DNA from: a virus
Reading direction: 5' to 3' (one strand)
IMG/VR virus record: IMGVR_UViG_3300027759_000385
Location: 1 to 25,424 of that record
DNA length: 25,424 bases
Part shown: positions 1 through 10,500 of the stretch, in pieces
Layout: each line of letters starts with the position of its first letter
How positions within the stretch are numbered: position 1 is the first letter of the stretch
Position numbers and translations under genes: made by a program
The notes under the pieces: model-generated
Told to the model about the DNA's origin: nothing
What the model saw: only the letters and a program-made list of their open reading frames with translations
Database searches by the model: none

Positions 1-699
1 AATTTAGAAGCTGGCAGAAATATCAACATGAAAGCATCTGCTGTACATGAAACAGGAGGCGGCAACTTTCGTGTAGACACAGAAGCCAATACTAGATTTT
101 TTGTCAAAGGCGATACAAAAATTACCACAGAAGGTGAAGTTCATATTGCTACACTTATGAGCAATCATATAACTTCTTCAATGGACAATAATTTTAAAAG
201 CATATTGTCAACTTATATTCAGTCGAGTACAGATACTCATTTAAAAGCTGGAACTAGTATTAACATTCAGTCTGATACAAGCATGGATATTAAGTCGGGT
301 GATGCGATGCAGGTAACAGCAGGAGGCGACGGAAGCTGGGGAGCTGCCAATTTAACATTCACCGGTGGCGCTATTAACCTAAACGGACCCGAAGCAGCAG
401 ACGCAGCAGAAGCCACAAAATCAACCGCAGCCACTCCTACACTAGCACTAGGCATTACAGGAAATATAGTAATAAATCCAAATCAAGCAGAATGGATCAG
501 TGATAGGTACGATACGTATACTCCGTTAGACAGCATTATGTTTAGAATACCCATGCATGAGCCTTGGCCTAATCATGAAAATTTAGATCCACTTTCTTGG
601 AAACCCGATCTAACAGATAGAGAGCAAGCTGGCGGCGGCGAAGACGGTCTAGCAGCAGGTGGCGATGCTGGTGGCGATCCACCACCAGAGGAAGAATAA
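1..699 (+). CDS. gp5: Central tail spike, gp5-like C-terminal beta-helix (5' partial)
   Basis: The reading frame is open from base 1, so the gene starts upstream; the in-frame ATG at 28 lies inside the repeats and is not the start. Codons 1 to about 125 have the alternating hydrophobic/polar, Gly/Asp/Asn/Thr-rich pattern of a gp5/VgrG-type triple-stranded beta-helix. They end in an 'INLNGPEA' motif typical of where such helices finish. The lysozyme and OB-fold parts expected in gp5 are not in the window. After an Ala-rich linker comes a short domain with MHEPWPNHE (His at codons 186 and 192), then a Gly/Asp/Pro/Glu-rich acidic tail. In the family this trimer is the membrane-piercing needle under the baseplate hub. 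gp25 starts 3 bases after the stop, which fits a baseplate operon. A VgrG-like spike of another myovirus is the alternative, but the neighbours favour gp5. Confidence 0.82.
   Translation, partial: NLEAGRNINMKASAVHETGGGNFRVDTEANTRFFVKGDTKITTEGEVHIATLMSNHITSSMDNNFKSILSTYIQSSTDTHLKAGTSINIQSDTSMDIKSGDAMQVTAGGDGSWGAANLTFTGGAINLNGPEAADAAEATKSTAATPTLALGITGNIVINPNQAEWISDRYDTYTPLDSIMFRIPMHEPWPNHENLDPLSWKPDLTDREQAGGGEDGLAAGGDAGGDPPPEEE
687..694 (+). promoter_or_regulatory. Ribosome binding site for gp25
   Basis: AGAGGAAG lies inside the last codons of the spike gene, with its GGA core 10 bases before the ATG at 703. It supports that start and suggests translational coupling to the spike gene. Confidence 0.6.
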
Positions 700-702
700 A
701 AT

Positions 703-1137
703 ATGGCAAAATTATACAATCAACAATCAGTGGCAACTAACAAAGCCACAACAGCTCAAACAAGTTCTAGTTTTACCTACAGAGGATTTAGCTCTAATGA
801 AGTAAAAAATAACTTTAAACTCTATGATATCAATTTAGTTAAACGAGATTTAATGAATCATTTTTATATTCGTAAAGGTGAAAAATTAGAAAATCCTAAC
901 TTTGGAACTATTATTTGGGATATGCTGTTTGAAAATTTCACACCCGAAATTAAAAAAATGATCACAGAGGATGTGCAACAAATTATTAATTACGATCCAC
1001 GAGTTAAGGTTAATTCGCTGACTATTGATACTACAGATATGGGAATCCGTATACAAGCAGATGTAGTTTATTTGCCCTTTAATATCAATGAGCGTATGAC
1101 TTTTGACTTTGATAAAAAGAATAATATTGTTAACTGA
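703..1137 (+). CDS. gp25: Baseplate wedge protein gp25 (gp25/GPW-like)
   Basis: This 144-residue protein is close in length to T4 gp25 (about 132). After a Ser/Thr-rich N-terminus of about 28 residues comes a compact alpha/beta domain typical of the gp25-like lysozyme-fold family (PF04965). Its marks are 'KGEKLENPNFGTIIWDMLFE', then 'QQIINYDPRVKV' with the conserved (E/D)PR turn at residues 98-100, and a closing beta-hairpin. In T4 and related contractile injection systems gp25 sits in the wedge core, touching gp6 and gp53 and the first sheath ring. The fold resembles lysozyme, but the family is structural. Its position between spike and gp6 fits this role. The start at 703 has a good Shine-Dalgarno sequence; the stop is TGA, whereas all other complete genes here end in TAA. 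Confidence 0.93.
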   Translation: MAKLYNQQSVATNKATTAQTSSSFTYRGFSSNEVKNNFKLYDINLVKRDLMNHFYIRKGEKLENPNFGTIIWDMLFENFTPEIKKMITEDVQQIINYDPRVKVNSLTIDTTDMGIRIQADVVYLPFNINERMTFDFDKKNNIVN

Positions 1138-1151
1138 CCACTTTATTTTTT

Positions 1152-1178
1152 AAGGTAAATATGATATCAGGGCGTTAA
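1152..1178 (+). promoter_or_regulatory. Leader with a five-codon mini-ORF upstream of gp6
   Basis: The 42-base gap between gp25 and gp6 is the longest in the window. It holds an AAGG Shine-Dalgarno-like site (1152-1155) placed for an ATG at 1161, which opens a frame of five sense codons ending at the TAA at 1176-1178, one base before the gp6 ATG at 1180. The gp6 start itself has only a weak AGGG (1169-1172). This could be chance or a short coupling leader. Confidence 0.3.
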
Positions 1179-1179
1179 A

Positions 1180-4100
1180 ATGACAACTACTACAAGACAA
1201 ACAAATTTAATTATTAATCAGGATTGGACAAGGATCTATCAGACCTTTAAAAATGCTGACTTTAAAAGCTACGACTTTGAGAATCTTCGTCGAGTTATTA
1301 TCACATACTTACGTGAAAACTATCCAGAAGACTTCAATGATTATATTGAAAGCAGTGAATATCTTGCCCTGATTGATGCTATTGCTTTCCTTGGTCAAAG
1401 TCTTGCTTTCCGTATAGATCTTGCTAGTCGCGAAAACTTTATTGAATTAGCTTCTCGTAGAGAAAGCGTCCTTAGAATAGCTCGCATGTTGAGTTATAAT
1501 GCTAAGAGGAATGTCGCCAGCAAAGGTCTATTAAAGTTTGATACTGTAAGCACATCAGAAGCTCTACTAGATGCCAACGGAAAAAATCTAGCACGTCAAA
1601 CAATTATTTGGAATGATCCTACAAACTCCAACTGGAAAGAACAATTTGTTGCTGTTCTAAATGCCGCTATGGCTGACAATACAGAATTCGGCCGCAGTCA
1701 AGGTAATTCTACAATACAAGGAGTTCCTACAGAACAATATCGTTTTAGAACAGCTAATAGAGATATTCCTATATTTTCCTATGAGAAAAACGTTGCCGGG
1801 CGTAGCATGCCGTTTGAACTAGTAAGTACAGCATTTAAAGGCAGCGAAGAAATCTACGAAGAGCCTCCAGTTCCCGGCAATCAGATTGGATTTGTTTATA
1901 GAAATGATGGTAAGGGGACATCAAGCCCTAATACCGGATTTTACTTTATGTTCAAACAAGGTAGTTTAGAACTTGCTGATTTTTCAGTAGCAGCTCCTAC
2001 CACTAACGAAAAAGTTTCAGTAGATGCTAACAACATTAATAATGACGATGTTTGGTTATTTTCTTTAGCATCTAACGGTGCCCAACAAGATCAATGGACT
2101 AAGGTTTCAGCTCTTGCAGGAAATAATATTGCTTATAATTCTATAGAAAAAAATATTAGAAATATCTATGCAATATCTACAAAAAACAACGATAGGATAG
2201 ATTTAGTTTTTGCCGACGGAGTGTATGGAAACCTACCGCAAGGACCATTCCGTGTATATTATCGTACAAGTAACGGATTATCCTACAGTATTTTGCCTAA
2301 TGAAATGCGAGGAATTAATATTAATATTCCGTATGTAAGCAAATCCGGCACCAGACAAACACTCAGCATTAGCATGAGTTTAAAATATACAGTTAGCAAT
2401 AGTGTTCCTGCTGAAACAGTTGAAAGCATTAGAACAAAAGCGCCTGCTCAATATTATACACAAAATAGAATGATCACAGCGGAAGATTACAATCTTGCAC
2501 CGTTGACTAGTAGTCAAGACATTTTAAAAGTTAAAGCAGTTAATAGAACCAGCAGCGGCGTGTCTAGAAATTTTGACATCATTGATGCCAGCGGAAAATA
2601 TTCCAGTGTAAATGTTTTTGCTGATGACGGCTTAATATACAAACAAGAAAGCGAAAAAAGTCTAGCATTTAAACCAATCAATAGAATTGATTCGGTTAAT
2701 TTTATTAGACAGAGTATAGAACCATTGTTTACTAGCACAGGTGTTTATAATTACTATTTTACAAAATATGATAAAATTTTGTTTACTGATAACAACACTA
2801 CTTGGACACAAATTACCAATGATGTAAATGAAAGCACAGGATATTTTTTAAATGCTATTGATTTAACATTACAAAAAGTAGGCGGATACACAACCAATAC
2901 TTTAAAATATGTAACGGCTGGTTCATTAATAAAGTTTGTACCTCCTGCAGGAAAAAGTTTTAAACGTGGTGAATTAGTAACAACTAATGTGTTAGATCCT
3001 GATCAAACTGATCGTATGTGGACAAAGATTATTAGGGTAGTTGGAGATGGTACCAACGCTAATAGAGGTGTATTAAGTACAGGTAAAGGTCCTATTGTGT
3101 TCAACGATGTTATTCCAACAGGTGCTATTGCCGCTAGGATTGTTCCTAAGTTTGTTAATAATTTGCCTGATGCATTAGAAACACAAATTGTTAATCTTTG
3201 TGCAGAAAATAAAAACTTTGGATTAAGATTTGACTTAACAACTTCCACATGGAAAATTATTACAGCTCCTAACATTGATTTGATTAATGCATTTGCATTA
3301 GGTAAAGCAGGAGATACAACTAACAATAACGTTGACACTAGCTGGTTACTGTCATTTACAAAAGAAGCCGACGAATATAAAATTCGTGTAAGAATTTTAA
3401 ATTATATTTTTGGTAGTCTTGAACAGAATAGGTTCTATTACGATTCGGGACAAAAAATTTATGACAGTAAGACCGGAAAAGTAATTAAAGATCAAATTAG
3501 AATTTTAGGTATAAATCCTAAACCTACAGACACTGCTCCTATCAAAGAATCTTTGATATTCGAAGTAGACGATTCAATTAAATTCGAAGATGGCTTTCAA
3601 AGTTCAGAAGAAGTGCAGATTGCATTTGCTGATAGAGACGATGATGGCATAATTGATAATCCTGATGCATTTGAACAAATTGTTGGCAGCGATCAAGATT
3701 TAAAATATTTGTTCTTCGTTGAAAACAAAGACACATTTGGCAATGTTGTCTACAGTTATTTTGATAACAGTCAAGAAGTTATAAAAATAAGACAACAAGA
3801 AAATGCAGTTAGTGTTACAGACTTCAACGACGGAGATCTAGTATATTTTTACGATAGTGCAGAAGATCGAGTTAAGCGTGTAGATTATACATCAAACTCA
3901 TTTATATTAGAACCTACATACAATGCTAATATTGGCAGATCGAGATTAAATTTTCAATACATTCATAATGCCAATGTAGATCGTAGAATTGATCCTAGTG
4001 TAAGCAATATTATTGATGTTTATCTATTAACAAAATCCTATGATAATAGTTTTAGAAAATATCTATCCGGTGGTCTATCAACTAAACCAGAAGCGCCGAA

Positions 4101-4578
4101 TAGCGATAGTCTAAGAATAAGTTTTGGTAGTGCCCTAGGAGAAATTAAATCAATTAGCGATGAAATCATTTATCATCCTGTAAACTACAAAGTATTATTT
4201 GGATCAACAGCTGAATATGCCCTTCAAGCACAGTTTAAAGTAGTTAAAAACCCTAACAAAACAATCAATGATAATGATTTAAAGGTAAGAATTGTTTCTG
4301 CTATCAATGATTTCTTTGACGTTGCTAATTGGGACTTTGGAGATAGATTCTATCTAGGTGAATTAATCACTTATATTACCAATGCAGTTAGTCCGGATCT
4401 AAGTAACTTAGTAATCGTTCCAAGACAGCCAACACAGAGTTTTGGTAGTCTTTTTGAAATTCAAAGCGCCACAGATGAAATATTTGTTAGTGGAGCAACA
4501 GTAGATGACATTGTTATTGTAACTGCAATCTCGGCATCAGAGATTCGTGTAAGTGCATCAAATATTGTATCATCATAA
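1180..4578 (+). CDS. gp6: Baseplate wedge protein gp6 (baseplate J-like), enlarged
   Basis: The N-terminal ~110 residues match the gp6/J-like pattern: a helical block with 'YPEDFNDYIESSEYLALID', then repeated aliphatic helices and 'NFIELASRRESVLRIARML'. Residues ~338-366 hold the J-like signature 'FADGVYGNLPQGPFRVYYRT'. The segment beginning 'RMITAEDYN' at ~430 is the usual following motif in which successive sub-sequences are joined. Near the C-terminus 'LKVRIVSAINDFFD..NWDFGD.FYLGELITYI' matches the dimerising end of gp6, and 'FGSLFEIQ' closes the fold. gp6 dimers form the inner ring linking the six wedges around the hub. At 1,132 residues it is far longer than T4 gp6 (about 660). The extra sequence lies mainly between ~470 and ~980 and has no clear signature. 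A large J-family wedge protein of another myovirus lineage is the only serious alternative. Confidence 0.87.
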   Translation: MTTTTRQTNLIINQDWTRIYQTFKNADFKSYDFENLRRVIITYLRENYPEDFNDYIESSEYLALIDAIAFLGQSLAFRIDLASRENFIELASRRESVLRIARMLSYNAKRNVASKGLLKFDTVSTSEALLDANGKNLARQTIIWNDPTNSNWKEQFVAVLNAAMADNTEFGRSQGNSTIQGVPTEQYRFRTANRDIPIFSYEKNVAGRSMPFELVSTAFKGSEEIYEEPPVPGNQIGFVYRNDGKGTSSPNTGFYFMFKQGSLELADFSVAAPTTNEKVSVDANNINNDDVWLFSLASNGAQQDQWTKVSALAGNNIAYNSIEKNIRNIYAISTKNNDRIDLVFADGVYGNLPQGPFRVYYRTSNGLSYSILPNEMRGININIPYVSKSGTRQTLSISMSLKYTVSNSVPAETVESIRTKAPAQYYTQNRMITAEDYNLAPLTSSQDILKVKAVNRTSSGVSRNFDIIDASGKYSSVNVFADDGLIYKQESEKSLAFKPINRIDSVNFIRQSIEPLFTSTGVYNYYFTKYDKILFTDNNTTWTQITNDVNESTGYFLNAIDLTLQKVGGYTTNTLKYVTAGSLIKFVPPAGKSFKRGELVTTNVLDPDQTDRMWTKIIRVVGDGTNANRGVLSTGKGPIVFNDVIPTGAIAARIVPKFVNNLPDALETQIVNLCAENKNFGLRFDLTTSTWKIITAPNIDLINAFALGKAGDTTNNNVDTSWLLSFTKEADEYKIRVRILNYIFGSLEQNRFYYDSGQKIYDSKTGKVIKDQIRILGINPKPTDTAPIKESLIFEVDDSIKFEDGFQSSEEVQIAFADRDDDGIIDNPDAFEQIVGSDQDLKYLFFVENKDTFGNVVYSYFDNSQEVIKIRQQENAVSVTDFNDGDLVYFYDSAEDRVKRVDYTSNSFILEPTYNANIGRSRLNFQYIHNANVDRRIDPSVSNIIDVYLLTKSYDNSFRKYLSGGLSTKPEAPNSDSLRISFGSALGEIKSISDEIIYHPVNYKVLFGSTAEYALQAQFKVVKNPNKTINDNDLKVRIVSAINDFFDVANWDFGDRFYLGELITYITNAVSPDLSNLVIVPRQPTQSFGSLFEIQSATDEIFVSGATVDDIVIVTAISASEIRVSASNIVSS

Positions 4579-4580
4579 TC

Positions 4581-4584
4581 AAGG
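4581..4584 (+). promoter_or_regulatory. Ribosome binding site for the giant structural gene
   Basis: AAGG followed by TATAAGAA lies 8 bases upstream of the ATG at 4593, in the 14-base gap after gp6, and supports that start. Confidence 0.55.
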
Positions 4585-4592
4585 TATAAGAA

Positions 4593-7500
4593 ATGGCAGA
4601 TCAAATTTTCCCTCAAAGCGGACTTCCTATTAGAAGAACCGTTGACCTATTGCCTCAGGTATTTAAAACAGAAACCAATGATAAATTTATGGCTGCTGTG
4701 GTTGATCCTTTGGTTCAACCTGGTGTTCTACAAAAAACAACAGGGTATATTGGTCGTCGTTGGGGGAAAACATATAATAGTTCTGACATTTATCTTGATG
4801 ATGACACTACATTAAGAAGCAGATATCAACTTGAGCCGGGCGTGGTAATTAAAAACGAGCAAGGTAATGTTGAGAATTTTTATGACTATATTGATTTTAA
4901 AAATCAATTACAGTTTTTTAACAACTATAATGAGCGTGATGATAAAATCACCAGCCAAGAGCATTACAGCTGGACTCCTCCGATTGAATGGGATAAGTTT
5001 GTAAACTTTCGTGAATACTACTGGGTTCCTAGCGGACCTCCCAGTGTAAAAGTTTTAGGCCAAGGCAACGACATTGTTAGCACGTACAGAGTAAGACAAG
5101 GCACAACGTCTACTTGGATTTTTTATCCTGATGGATTAACAAATAATCCTACAATCACTCTTTATAGAGGACAAACTTATAAATTTAATGTTAATAGTCC
5201 TAGAGAAGGTTTCTTTATTAGAACTGCCTACGATACCGGCAGTTTAAAATATAGACCAGAACTTCCTTATATTCCAAATCAACTAGCAGTATATGACGGC
5301 AAGTTGTGGAGGGCCAAAACTTACGTTAACGCCAGTGTTGATGGAACAATTACGGAAGGACCGGACTGGGAAATAGTTGAAGATAGTGTACAAACATCTA
5401 AGTTTGATTACTCGTCAGGGATCACTAATAACGGTACAACCAATGGTACAGTTACATTTGAAGTTCCTTTTGATTCCCCTGATATACTTTATTATCAAAG
5501 TGCAATTAATCCTGATAGATTTGGTAGATTTTTAATTCAAGATATTGACAGCAATACCAGCATTGATATCGATAAAGAAATCACAGGAAAAGAAACCTAT
5601 ACAAGTAGCAACGGAGTTGAATTCACCAACGGGCTTATTGTAAGATTTGGTGGAAATGTCACTCCTAAAAAATACGCAAAGGATAATTGGTTAGTTGAAA
5701 AAGTTGGGAGATCTATCGAATTAATTAAGTTCTCATCTTTAGAAGTTCCAATTATCACCAGTCAAGTCCCAGAAGTTATTTTTGATAATACAGGATTTGA
5801 TACTGATCCCTTTGATGATGCCACAGCTTACCCCGGGGAAAAAGATTATATTACTATTTGTAGGGCCAGCATTGACAGCAATCCTTGGTCTAGGTATAAT
5901 CGTTGGTTCCATAAATCTACATTAGAACAAGCCCATAAACTTAACGATAGTGATTTTGAAGCCGGTGATAGTTTTAGAGCCAAGCGTCCAATTATTGAAT
6001 TTAGACCCAACCTACAATTATTTAATCACGGAAGTGTTGCTAAAACTCCTGTTGATTTTATAGACACATTTACTACTGATGTATTTTCAACAATTGAAGG
6101 CAGCGAGGGTTATAGTATTGACGGTGAGTTTTTATATAACGGTGCAAGAATATTAGTAATTGCTGATACTGATACATTAGCAAATAATAAAATATATCAA
6201 GTTAGTTTTATTACTCACAACAATCGTAAACAAATAGCATTAAAACTTGTAGACGATTCTGAACCTTTGCTAGGCGAAGGAGTGTTGGTAAGATCTGGCA
6301 ATGCAAATAAAGGCTTGATGTATTATTTCAACGGAACAAATTGGATAAAAAGTCAAGACAAAACTAAAGTAAATCAACGTCCGTTGTTTGATATCTTTGA
6401 CGTTAACGGAATTAGTTTTGGTAATTCAGATTCTTATCCAGTTAGCACGTTTCTTGGAACTCCAATTTTAGAATATAAGATTGGTAACAGTGTTGCTGAC
6501 AGTGAATTAGGTTTCAGTTTAGATTATCTAAACATCGATAATGTTGGAGATATACAGTTTAAATTTAATCTTGACTCTGACTCATTTACCTATTCATTAA
6601 ATCAACAAACAGTTACAGTTAATCTAAACACTGGATTTTATAGATTTAATCCTTTAGATGATTTTGGAAATTCGTGGACTACAACAGACGCTGAGTATCT
6701 GCAACCAATTTTAGATAGTAAGATTATTACAGAAGTAACAACTTCCGTAACACTAACAACAGTAAATTGGGAATTATTCAATGATGCTGAATCTAAAATT
6801 TTATTTTATTTAAATGGCATACATTTTAAAGAAAGCTACACACGAGTAGAAGGAACATTTACGTTTGCAAATAATTTTGCTGTCAATGATGTATTGTCAG
6901 TTAAAATTTTTACAAACTTAGATCCTGATCAAGGATATTATGCAATACCACACGGACTTGAAAAAAATCCGTTAAACACAGAATTAAAAACTTTCACATT
7001 AGGGCAGGCTATCGATCACCTTAGTTTTGCACTCGATGTTGATTCTAGATTCAGTGGAATTTATCCCGGCAATAGTAATCTTAGAAACATAGACGGATAT
7101 CAAACCAACGCTATAAGATTTTTAAAACATTCCGGAGTAGCCCCTCTGGCTATTGATGTTCTTTGTGACAAAAATACAAATCTTATCAAAGCTCTAAGAT
7201 ATAATTCTAGATCTTATTCAACATTTAAAAATGAATTTATTACAAGAATAACAGAAACAATGCCTGAAAATAATATTGCAGACTTTGTAGATACTGTTAT
7301 TTCTAATATGGGATTAGCCAAAGATATATCAAATCCTTTCTCCGGAACTGATATGATCGGCAGTGGCGCCCATACTGACATCGACTATACTGTTGAGGAT
7401 GAAGGTATTAAAGTATTTGCTCTAAGTCAAAAATTTAATTTAACAGATCTTAGCGATAGAGCAGTTTATGTTTACTTAAATGATATTCAACTTATTAACG

Positions 7501-10500
7501 GATCAGACTATACGTTTGACGACACTTTTGGTTTTGTAAGATTGTCAGTGACATTAACAGAAGGCGATTCTATCAAGATAAAAGAATATGTTTCTACCGC
7601 CTTTAACTATATTCCTTATACTCCTACAAAATTAGGTTTATATAAAAAATATCTACCACAGAAATTTCTTGATGATACATTTCAAACACCTAGAGATGTA
7701 ATTCAAGGTCACGATGGCAGTATCATTACTGCATTTGATGATTATAGAGATGATGCTATTTTAGAATTAGAGCGTAGAATCTATAACAATATCAAACAAG
7801 AATACAATCATACATTATTTGACATAGATGCAATCTTTGGCGGATATTACGGAAATGCACTCTATACCAAACAAGATTTAGATGCAATTGTTGCTCCAGA
7901 CTTTTTACGTTGGGTATCTAATACAGATATAGATTATACAAATAATGATTTGTACTTTGACAGACAAAATAGTTTTACCTATACCTATAGTAATATGACA
8001 GACCCTACAGGTCTAAAAAATCTTCCAGGTTACTGGAGAGGTGCATATCTATGGTTTTATGATACTTCACGTCCACATACCTGTCCGTGGGAAATGTTAG
8101 GATTTAGTGAAAAGCCTGTATGGTGGGAAAGCGAATATGGACCGGCACCATATACTTCTGGTAACTTAATACTATGGGAAGATATTAGTCAGGGTATTAT
8201 TCGTCAAGGTCCACGTGCAGGCACCTATGATCGATATGCTAGAAAATCAATATTGAGTCACATTCCTGCCGACGGCGATGGTAAATTATTAAGCCCGTTG
8301 GATTCTGGTATGGCTACAAACTATACTTTGGTTAACAATAAGGGAGATTATAAACTAGGAGATATTAGCCCTTCGGAATTTGCCTGGAGATCTAGTTCAG
8401 AATGGCCATTCTCTGTTATAGTAGCATTATCATTATTAAAGCCTTTTGAATTTATCACTGACAATTTTGATAAGTCTAGAATGACTGTTAATAAATTAGG
8501 TCAAACGGTTTTTAGTGATACAGGAATATTTGTTAAACTGTCAGACATGCAAGTTCCTACAGTGGGTAAAACCAAAGTATCTGGATTAATATCTTTTATT
8601 TCTAGTTATATAAAAAGTAAAAATTTAGATCCCGAACAGTTAATAACACGTATTAATAATTTAGATGTTAAGATATCATCTAGAATTTCTGGATTTGTAG
8701 ATCAAACTGAACAAAAATATTTGTTAGACAGTAAAAATCCTAGCTCAACATCAAGTAGTATCTATGTTCCTAACGAAAACTATGACATTATTTTTAATGT
8801 TAGTTCCCCAATTGCTAGTCTTGTTTATAGCGGAGTCTTAATTGAAAAACTAGCAGAAGGTTGGAAGGTAAGAGGATATGATAACCAATTATCGTATTTT
8901 AATTATTTTGAACCTATTGCCAGCAGTACAGATCCGTTAACTAGTGTTGGCGGAGTTAGTGCAAAATTTTATGATTGGGCCCCAGATAAACTTTACAGCA
9001 ATGGAGATATTGTTAGAACTCAAAATGTCTATTATCGTGCTTTAAAATCTCATACCAGCACTAGCACATTTGATAAAGCATTATGGAAGATTTTACCCAA
9101 GTTACCCGTGGTTGGTGGCGTGGATGCTTATTTTAGAAAAACATTTAATAAACTTAAAACTAAAAAAATGTATTATGGGACAGTTTTAACAACTGTACAA
9201 GATGTTGTAAATTTTATGTTAGGTTATGAAGCCTATTTAAAGTTTATAGGGTTTAATTTTGATCGTTACAACTCAGAAACACAAACAGCATACAACTGGC
9301 AAACTAGCTGTAAAGAGTTTTTATTCTGGACAAAACATAACTGGGCCGTAGGCAGCTTATTAACACTAAGTCCTAGTGCTGAAGAAGTTGATGTAAACAT
9401 ACTAAGCGGTGTTCCAGATAATTTATTTGACAGTTTTTATGACTACGAAATTTTTAAAAGCGACGGCGCTCCACTATTACCTATATTCTTAAATGTTAAG
9501 AGAGATTTTCAAAAGGTTGCTGTTAGCACAGTGAATACCAACGACGGTATATATTTCTTAAAATTAAATTACGTTTTAAAAGAACACGTTGTATTGTTTG
9601 ACGATCGAACAGTATTCAATGATGTTATATATGACAAGACTACCGGGTATCGCCAAGAAAGAATCAAGAGCCGAGGATTCCGCACAGTTGACTGGGACGG
9701 AGATTACACTAGCCCAGGATTCTTGTTTGACAATGTAAACATTCAGCAATGGGGTCCTTATACTGATTATCGATTAGGAGACATTGTATCTTATAAGTCG
9801 TACAATTGGGTAAGCATACAAAACCAACAAGGTTCAGAAACGTTTGATGATACTGTTTGGTCAAAGTTAGACACTGATCCTAAGAAAGGCCTAGTTGCTA
9901 ATTTTGATTATAGAATTAATCAGTTCCAAGACTATTACGAATCTGATGCAGACGGTCTAGGCTCTAGTCAACGTGATCTAAGTCGACACGTTATAGGTTA
10001 TCAAACTAGAGAATATCTACAAGCCATGGCTGAAGATAATGTTAGTCAGTTTAGAATCTATCAAGGATTTATTAGAGAAAAAGGAACAGCTAACTCTGTT
10101 ACTAAAGTATTTGAAAAATTAAGCAGAACCGACAGCGGTAGTATTGAACTAAATGAAGAATGGGCTTTCCGTGTTGGTAGACTTGGCGGCACCGCGCAAT
10201 CAATAGAAACAGAATTTAGAATTCACAAAAACGATTTAAAATTAAATCCGCAACCTATTCTACTAGCACCGACTGACACGGCCACTGATGTATTAGATTT
10301 ATATCTTCGTGTACCAGTAAATGATTTTACAATAGCAACAGCTCCTTTTAATAGGGATGTAAATCCTGTTAAAAAATATACATTAACTCCGAGAATTGCT
10401 GGATATGTTAGTGTATTAGATGTTGATTATATTCTTCCTACAAGAGATGATATTTTAAAACTTGATATTACTAAGTTTGAAGAAAATACACAAGTTTGGA

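Noticed and set aside
28-30. ATG at 28 as the start of the first gene
   Set aside because: The frame is open upstream to base 1 and encodes the same beta-helix pattern, so this Met is internal and the gene is cut by the window edge.
2514-3338. Open frames of 74 and 111 codons on the minus strand inside gp6
   Set aside because: They lie opposite a gene with clear family motifs, lack ribosome binding sites worth noting, and their translations have the low-complexity look of antisense frames.
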